This document shows positions 31,086-36,025 of a stretch of 36,025 nucleotides of DNA, in pieces. The translations under genes were made by a program, and so were the position numbers. The stretch is taken from assembly GCF_945957265.1 (NCBI RefSeq), contig NZ_CAMFKO010000039.1, positions 1-36,025 of the forward strand. Direction: 5' to 3'. Under the pieces are notes generated by a model. That model had not been told where the DNA came from. It saw only the letters and a program-made list of their open reading frames with translations, and did no database searches. The DNA is from an uncultured Dechloromonas sp. (GTDB lineage Bacteria > Pseudomonadota > Gammaproteobacteria > Burkholderiales > Rhodocyclaceae). How positions within the stretch are numbered: position 1 is the stretch's first letter; each line of letters starts with the position of its first letter.

Positions 31086-33827
31086 ATGAAATCCGAGAAA
31101 CTGGCTAACAAATTCATAGGCTTGGGCTTGCTGACGGCCATTGCCGTCGCCGTGCCCATGGTGCCCTTGATCGGAGGTTTCAACGAGCAGGTGCGCCTGG
31201 TGGATAAGGAACGTACCGGCGTGGCGGTCCACAAGGAATTGCGCTTCGTGCTGCAGGATGCGCAGCGACACCGGGGGGCGACGACCTCCCTGCTGCTCGG
31301 CAAGCAGGAGTTCAAGGAACGCGCCGACTCCGCCAGGACGGGAACGGATGCCGCCATTACGAAGGCCGATGCGCTGATCGCCGCCAACGATTCGGAACTC
31401 GGCCAGCTGACCGGCTGGAACGACTTCAAGTCGAGCTGGCAAAGCCTGAAGGGGGAGTTTTCAACGCTCGCGCCGCAGGAGAACTCGAAGCGCCATACCG
31501 AGCTCATCGCCCGCTTGATGGGCGTCATGGACAAGGTGGCCGAACAGTCGGAGCTGGTGCTCGACCCGGAGGCAGTCACCTATTTCACGATGGACCTGAC
31601 CATCCTGCAATTGCCGCATGTCACCGAGCGCATGGGGCAGGCGCGCGCGATGGGCTCGGTCGTGCTGTCGGAGAAGGCGATCAACCAGGTCCAGCGCGAT
31701 GCCTTGATCGGCGGCTTTGCCGAGGTCTCCCTCCGCCAGAAACAGATGTTTGCCGATGGCGACAAGGTGCTGGCCGAGGATCCGGCGGCACGGGAGCAAC
31801 TGACGGGCGCCTTTGAGGCAGCGAAAGTCGGCGTCGATACCTTCATGGCCAATATCCAGCGCAACATCCTGCGGGCCGAGGTCCTGAGCTACGAACCGGC
31901 GCGCTATTTTGACGAGACCACGCAGGGCATCAATGCCTTGTTCAAGCTCTACGACAGCGCGGACCAGTATCTCGACCAGGCTCTGGAAAAGCGCAGCGAG
32001 CGGGTTCGCAAGCATCGCCTGCTGGTCTTGTCCCTTGCCGGCGTATTGATCGCGCTGGCGGCCGGGGTCGGTTTCGTGATCCTGCGGCGGGTGAACCGCT
32101 CGGTCCTCGACGTGTCGCAAGCGCTCGATCAAATTGCCGGAGGTCGCCTCGACGTTCCGCTGGTGGCGTCCAGCAACGACGAAATCGGGCACATGATCCA
32201 GCGCCTTGAGGACATGCAGGTCCAGCTGCGCAATCGGCTGACCGCCGAGCGCGATGCGGCCAATGCCACCTTGCGCATCAAGGTCGCGCTTGACGCCAGT
32301 TCGAACAGCGTCATGGTGGCGGATCCGGACGGCCAGATCGTTTATTGCAACATGGCCGTGTTGGCGATGATGCGCGCGGCGGAGAGCGATATCCGCACCC
32401 AGCTGCCGAATTTCCGGGCCGATGCCATTCTCGGGTCGAATTTCGACATCTATCACAAGCAGCCCAGCCATCAGCGCAACCTGCTGGCCGCACTGAAGGG
32501 AACGCACCGCGCATCCATGAATATCGGCGGCCGGCACTTCAGCCTGATTGCCACGCCCATCCTGAACGCCGGCGGCGAGCGCCTGGGCACCGTGGTCGAG
32601 TGGCTGGATCGTACCGCCGAGGTGCTCGTCGAGCAGGAGGTGGCGAGCATCATCAGCGCGGCAGCCAGCGGGGATTTCAGCAGGCGCCTGGATAGCGCCA
32701 ACATGAGCGGTTTCTTCAAGCAGATTTCCGATGGGATCAATGCCTTGCTGGAGGCCAATACGCGAGCCCTGGGCGATGTCGGCGCGATGTTCGCGCGTCT
32801 GGCGCAAGGCGACCTGACGCAGAAAATCGATGCGGACTATCAGGGGATGCTCGGTACGCTGAAGGACGATGCCAACACGACCGTGGACAATCTTGAGCAG
32901 ATCATCGCCTCGATCAAGGATGCGGCCGGCGCCATTACCACGGCGGCCAAGGAAATCGCCTCGGGCAACCAGGATCTCTCCGGACGGACCGAGCAGCAGG
33001 CGAGCAGCCTGGAAGAAACGGCGTCGAGCATGGAGGAACTGACGGGGACGGTGAAGCAGAACGCCGACAATGCCCGCCAGGCCAACGAGCTGGCCGGCAC
33101 GGCACAGCAGGTGGCGGTCAAGGGGGGCGAAGTGGTCAGCCAGGTGGTCGACACCATGAGCGCCATCCACCAGTCGAGCAGCAAGATTGCCGACATCATC
33201 GGGGTGATCGACGGCATCGCCTTCCAGACCAACATCCTGGCGCTCAACGCGGCGGTTGAAGCGGCCCGCGCCGGCGAACAGGGACGGGGTTTCGCGGTGG
33301 TGGCGACGGAAGTGCGCAACCTGGCGCAGCGCAGCGCGGCGGCGGCCAAGGAAATCAAGGGGCTGATCTCCGACTCGGTCGAGAAGGTCGAAACCGGCAA
33401 CCGGCTGGTCGATCAGGCCGGGCGGACCATGGATGAAGTGGTCACCAGCATCAAGCGGGTGGCGAAGATCATGGCCGACATCTCCGATGCCAGCCGCGAA
33501 CAGAGCTCGGGCATCGAGCAGGTCAGTCGCGCCGTCAGCCAGATGGACGAAGTGACGCAGCAGAACGCGGCGCTGGTCGAAGAGGCTGCGGCCGCGGCCG
33601 AGAGCCTGGAGGAACAGGCGCACAGCCTGGCGCAGGCGGTTTCCATCTTCGTGCTGCGGCAAGGGGGCGGCGTTCCGCAGTTGCCAGCATCCCGTCAGCC
33701 GCTTCGGGCAGCGAAGGCAGCGGCACGCCCGGCATTGCCGCACAGGGAACCTGTGCGCCTGACGCCTGCAGCAAGCAAATCCACTGCGCCATCCGTTCCG
33801 GATGACGACGAGTGGGCGGAATTCTGA
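31086..33827 (+). CDS. Methyl-accepting chemotaxis protein with HAMP and PAS domains
   Basis: The 913-residue receptor has a membrane helix at about 7-30, a helical periplasmic sensor (about 31-311; [17 protein letters not shown] resembles nitrate/nitrite-sensing NIT domains, weakly), a second helix at about 312-336, a HAMP domain, a PAS domain (about 395-510), a second HAMP-like segment and the signalling domain ([20 protein letters not shown]). A PAS after HAMP suggests cytoplasmic redox or small-molecule sensing in addition to the periplasmic one. The C-terminus ends in DDDEWAEF, fitting the x-W-x-x-F pentapeptide that tethers CheR/CheB, at the end of a 60-residue flexible tail. The 200 bases at 32914-33113 closely match the next gene. 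The ligand is unknown. Confidence 0.93.
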   Translation: MKSEKLANKFIGLGLLTAIAVAVPMVPLIGGFNEQVRLVDKERTGVAVHKELRFVLQDAQRHRGATTSLLLGKQEFKERADSARTGTDAAITKADALIAANDSELGQLTGWNDFKSSWQSLKGEFSTLAPQENSKRHTELIARLMGVMDKVAEQSELVLDPEAVTYFTMDLTILQLPHVTERMGQARAMGSVVLSEKAINQVQRDALIGGFAEVSLRQKQMFADGDKVLAEDPAAREQLTGAFEAAKVGVDTFMANIQRNILRAEVLSYEPARYFDETTQGINALFKLYDSADQYLDQALEKRSERVRKHRLLVLSLAGVLIALAAGVGFVILRRVNRSVLDVSQALDQIAGGRLDVPLVASSNDEIGHMIQRLEDMQVQLRNRLTAERDAANATLRIKVALDASSNSVMVADPDGQIVYCNMAVLAMMRAAESDIRTQLPNFRADAILGSNFDIYHKQPSHQRNLLAALKGTHRASMNIGGRHFSLIATPILNAGGERLGTVVEWLDRTAEVLVEQEVASIISAAASGDFSRRLDSANMSGFFKQISDGINALLEANTRALGDVGAMFARLAQGDLTQKIDADYQGMLGTLKDDANTTVDNLEQIIASIKDAAGAITTAAKEIASGNQDLSGRTEQQASSLEETASSMEELTGTVKQNADNARQANELAGTAQQVAVKGGEVVSQVVDTMSAIHQSSSKIADIIGVIDGIAFQTNILALNAAVEAARAGEQGRGFAVVATEVRNLAQRSAAAAKEIKGLISDSVEKVETGNRLVDQAGRTMDEVVTSIKRVAKIMADISDASREQSSGIEQVSRAVSQMDEVTQQNAALVEEAAAAAESLEEQAHSLAQAVSIFVLRQGGGVPQLPASRQPLRAAKAAARPALPHREPVRLTPAASKSTAPSVPDDDEWAEF
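32912..33113 (+). repeat. Direct repeat in tandem receptor genes, copy 1
   Basis: This segment of the first receptor matches 35824-36025 in the second with no gaps at an offset of 2912 bases. The last 55 bases are identical. It encodes the start of the signalling domain. The match may continue beyond the window edge. Confidence 0.8.
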
Positions 33828-33871
33828 CCAGCGTATCGATACCGACAGAAAAAGCGATCGAGGAGCCAATA

Positions 33872-36025
33872 ATGAGAACCAACTTACCCGTTACCGACAA
33901 AGAGGTCGCGCTGCGGCCGGACTCCTTGATCGTCTCGAAGACCGATCTGAAGGGACGCCTGACCTACATCAACCATGATTTCATTGAAATCAGCGGTTTC
34001 GCGGAGGCCGAGCTGATTGGCGAACCGCACAATCTGGTCCGCCACCCCGACATGCCGAGCGAGGCCTTTGAGGACTTGTGGCGCGATCTCAAGGCCGGGC
34101 GCCCGTGGACCGGGATGGTCAAGAACCGCTGCAAGAACGGCGATTACTACTGGGTGCTTGCCACGGCGACGCCAACGCGGGATGCCAGCGGCAATGTCGA
34201 TGGCTACATGTCGGTTCGTCGCAAGCCGTCGGCGGAGCAGGTACAGGCCGCCGATCAGGCGTATCGCCTGTTCCGGGAAAAGCGTGCCGGAAACCTGCGC
34301 ATTCAACACGGCGCGGTCGTCAAGGGCGGCCCGGGGCTACTGGCCGGCGTGAGTTTGAAGGCCAGGATGATGGCCGGCTTCGGTGCCATGCTGCTGGCCT
34401 TGGCGGCGGTCGCCATCCTCGGGCTGTGGGGAATGGCCTCGACGGAAGAGCAGGTCGAGGGGCTTTATGCGCGGCGCATCATCCCGCTGCAGGAAGTCGC
34501 CACGATCGGCAAGCTGATGGCCGACAACAGGGCCCAGATGCTGTCGGCGTTGCAGCACGATCCGGCCAATCCCTTTGCCAAGATGCACGATCATGGCATC
34601 GATACCCACCTGGCGCATATCGACCGGAACATCGCGGCGGTTTCCGAACACTGGGCCAACTATCGCAAGCACGTGCATTCGCCCGAGCACGTCAAACTGG
34701 CCGACGCTTTCGAGCAGAGCCGGAAGCGCTTCGTAGCCGAGGGCCTGCTGCCGGCGCGCACGGCATTGGGAGAGGGGCGTTTCGGCGAGGCCAACGATAT
34801 CCGGCGCTTGAAGGCCGATGCGGCCTATGCCGAGGCTTCGAAGGACATGGAAAACCTGCTCAAGTACCTGAACGACGCCGGCGTGCGCCAGGTCGAGAAA
34901 TCCCATGACGCTTTCTCCACCACACGTCTCTGGATGATATTCGCCGGCGTGGCGGCCCTGGTTCTCGGCATGCTGATTGCCCGTGCCCTGATCCTGGCGG
35001 TGACCCGGCCGATCGGCGAGGTCGTCGCAACCTTCCAGTCGCTGGCCAATGGCGACTACACCCGCAATGTGGATACCACCCGCAACGACGAAATGGGGCA
35101 GGTGTTGCAGGGGCTGCAATCCATGCAGATTCAGCAGGGCTTCAATGTCGCCGAGGCCAAGCGCGTCTCGGACGAGAACCTGCGTATCAAGATCGGCCTC
35201 GACTGCGTGAGCAGCCCGGTGCGTATCGCCGACCCGGATGGGCGGATCATCTATGCCAACAAGGCGCTCCTGAAGGCGGTCGGCGAAATGGAGGAAGTCC
35301 TGCGCGCCTATATCCCGGGCTTCAGCGCCGACAAGCTGGTCGGCAGTGACGTGGGGGTGTTCTACCGCGACGGTCGCGACGAGGCGCTCGCCCGGCTCAA
35401 GACCCTGGCCGAAACCCGGCGTTCCGAAATGGGTATTGGCAACCGGGTCTATCTGGTGACTACCAATCCGATCGTCAACGACCGCGGGCAGCGCCTGGGC
35501 ACGGTCGGCGAATGGCGCGACCGCACGAACGAGGTGGCCGTCGAGAAGGAAGTGGCGGCCATCGTCGGCGCCGCGGCGAACGGCGATTTCTCGACGCGCG
35601 TCATCGAGGACGACAAGGAAGGATTCTTCCGCAGCCTGGCCCAGGATCTCAACCGTTTGTTGAACACCAGCCAGCAGGGCCTGGAGGATGTCGCCCGGGT
35701 GCTGTCCTCGATGGCCGGCGGCGACCTGTCGCAGACCATCAATGCGGACTATGCGGGAACGTTCGGGCAACTGAAGGACGATACGAATGCCACGGTGCTC
35801 CGCCTGCAGGAGATCGTCACCCAGATCAAGGATGCGACCGATGCCATCAACACGGCGGCCAAGGAAATCGCCTCGGGCAACCAGGATCTGTCGAGCCGGA
35901 CCGAGGAACAGGCGAGCAGCCTTGAAGAAACGGCCTCGAGCATGGAGGAGCTGACGAGCACGGTGAAGCTGAACGCCGACAATGCCCGCCAGGCCAACGA
36001 GCTGGCCGGCACGGCACAGCAGGTG
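33872..36025 (+). CDS. Aer-like methyl-accepting chemotaxis protein, partial
   Basis: The frame is open from 33872 to the right edge (718 codons seen), so the end of the signalling domain is missing. Residues about 15-120 are an Aer-type PAS domain (LTYINHDFIEISGF, HNLVRHPDMPSEAFEDLW, KNRCKNGDYYWV), which in Aer binds FAD and senses redox state. Then follow a membrane helix (about 165-187), a helical periplasmic domain of about 165 residues rich in histidine (HDHGIDTHLAHID), a second helix (about 353-375), HAMP, a second PAS (about 440-550) and the signalling domain. GAGGAG precedes the start. It combines an Aer PAS with a full periplasmic sensor, unlike E. coli Aer, and is likely an oxygen or energy-taxis receptor. 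Confidence 0.92.
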   Translation, partial: MRTNLPVTDKEVALRPDSLIVSKTDLKGRLTYINHDFIEISGFAEAELIGEPHNLVRHPDMPSEAFEDLWRDLKAGRPWTGMVKNRCKNGDYYWVLATATPTRDASGNVDGYMSVRRKPSAEQVQAADQAYRLFREKRAGNLRIQHGAVVKGGPGLLAGVSLKARMMAGFGAMLLALAAVAILGLWGMASTEEQVEGLYARRIIPLQEVATIGKLMADNRAQMLSALQHDPANPFAKMHDHGIDTHLAHIDRNIAAVSEHWANYRKHVHSPEHVKLADAFEQSRKRFVAEGLLPARTALGEGRFGEANDIRRLKADAAYAEASKDMENLLKYLNDAGVRQVEKSHDAFSTTRLWMIFAGVAALVLGMLIARALILAVTRPIGEVVATFQSLANGDYTRNVDTTRNDEMGQVLQGLQSMQIQQGFNVAEAKRVSDENLRIKIGLDCVSSPVRIADPDGRIIYANKALLKAVGEMEEVLRAYIPGFSADKLVGSDVGVFYRDGRDEALARLKTLAETRRSEMGIGNRVYLVTTNPIVNDRGQRLGTVGEWRDRTNEVAVEKEVAAIVGAAANGDFSTRVIEDDKEGFFRSLAQDLNRLLNTSQQGLEDVARVLSSMAGGDLSQTINADYAGTFGQLKDDTNATVLRLQEIVTQIKDATDAINTAAKEIASGNQDLSSRTEEQASSLEETASSMEELTSTVKLNADNARQANELAGTAQQV
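35824..36025 (+). repeat. Direct repeat in tandem receptor genes, copy 2
   Basis: This segment matches 32912-33113 with no gaps. Bases 35971-36025 are identical to 33059-33113. Recent duplication or gene conversion is the likely cause. Confidence 0.8.

Noticed and set aside
33833..33842. GTATCGATAC palindrome between the two receptors
   Set aside because: Ten bases is short, there are no promoter elements around it, and the receptors appear co-transcribed.

Overview
The window looks like a chromosomal segment of a motile, respiratory betaproteobacterium, most likely of the Rhodocyclales (Dechloromonas/Azonexus/Azospira type). The lineage is inferred from high GC, a complete cbb3 oxidase cluster with a DUF3149 micro-protein, FNR-type boxes, and a mot-che operon followed by PAS-bearing chemoreceptors. 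Gene density is high. I see no insertion sequence, phage, CRISPR array or rRNA. One tRNA gene is present.

Layout. Positions 1-3184 (minus strand) carry a DUF47/Pit phosphate-uptake pair and a first ccoG copy with its own terminator. Positions 3529-4848 encode a sigma-54 activator with a cysteine-bearing PAS domain, preceded by a perfect 13-bp inverted repeat that reaches its start codon. Positions 4864-7678 hold an EF-hand protein divergent from a CpxR/CpxA-like two-component system. The shared intergenic region contains GTAAA-type direct repeats with a 10-bp period facing both genes. Positions 8061-12207 contain an outer-membrane TolC protein fused to an NTF2-like domain, a PEBP-family protein and the lipid II flippase murJ. 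Positions 12311-14747 contain tRNA-Thr(CGT), a small winged-helix protein with a 17-bp palindrome upstream, a REC-GGDEF diguanylate cyclase and a short-chain dehydrogenase.

Positions 14805-23142 form a complete cbb3 oxidase locus: ccoI-ccoS, then ccoNOQP, then ccoG-ccoH-DUF3149. Terminators split it into three transcription units. Near-consensus FNR boxes precede ccoN and the second ccoG, so oxidase and assembly factors are probably induced together at low oxygen. CcoI exports copper, CcoG handles copper/redox chemistry, and CcoH and CcoS act in assembly of the CcoNOQP enzyme.

Positions 23242-24422 carry an orphan TonB-like protein and a NUDIX hydrolase. From 24605 to the right edge runs a motility operon: motA, motB, a sensorless membrane chemoreceptor-like protein, cheY, cheA, cheW, then two large PAS-containing chemoreceptors. 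The second receptor is Aer-like and runs off the window. Aerotaxis/energy taxis and microaerobic respiration therefore lie side by side.

The best leads are: (1) the Cpx-like regulon with matching operator repeats and polyproline-rich partners; (2) the repeated GFF-x-P-L-P motif in the CheA linker; (3) the TolC-NTF2 fusion; (4) the inverted repeat at the start of the sigma-54 regulator; (5) a 10-bp hairpin at the ccoQ-ccoP junction. None is proven novel; each is a hypothesis from the sequence alone.
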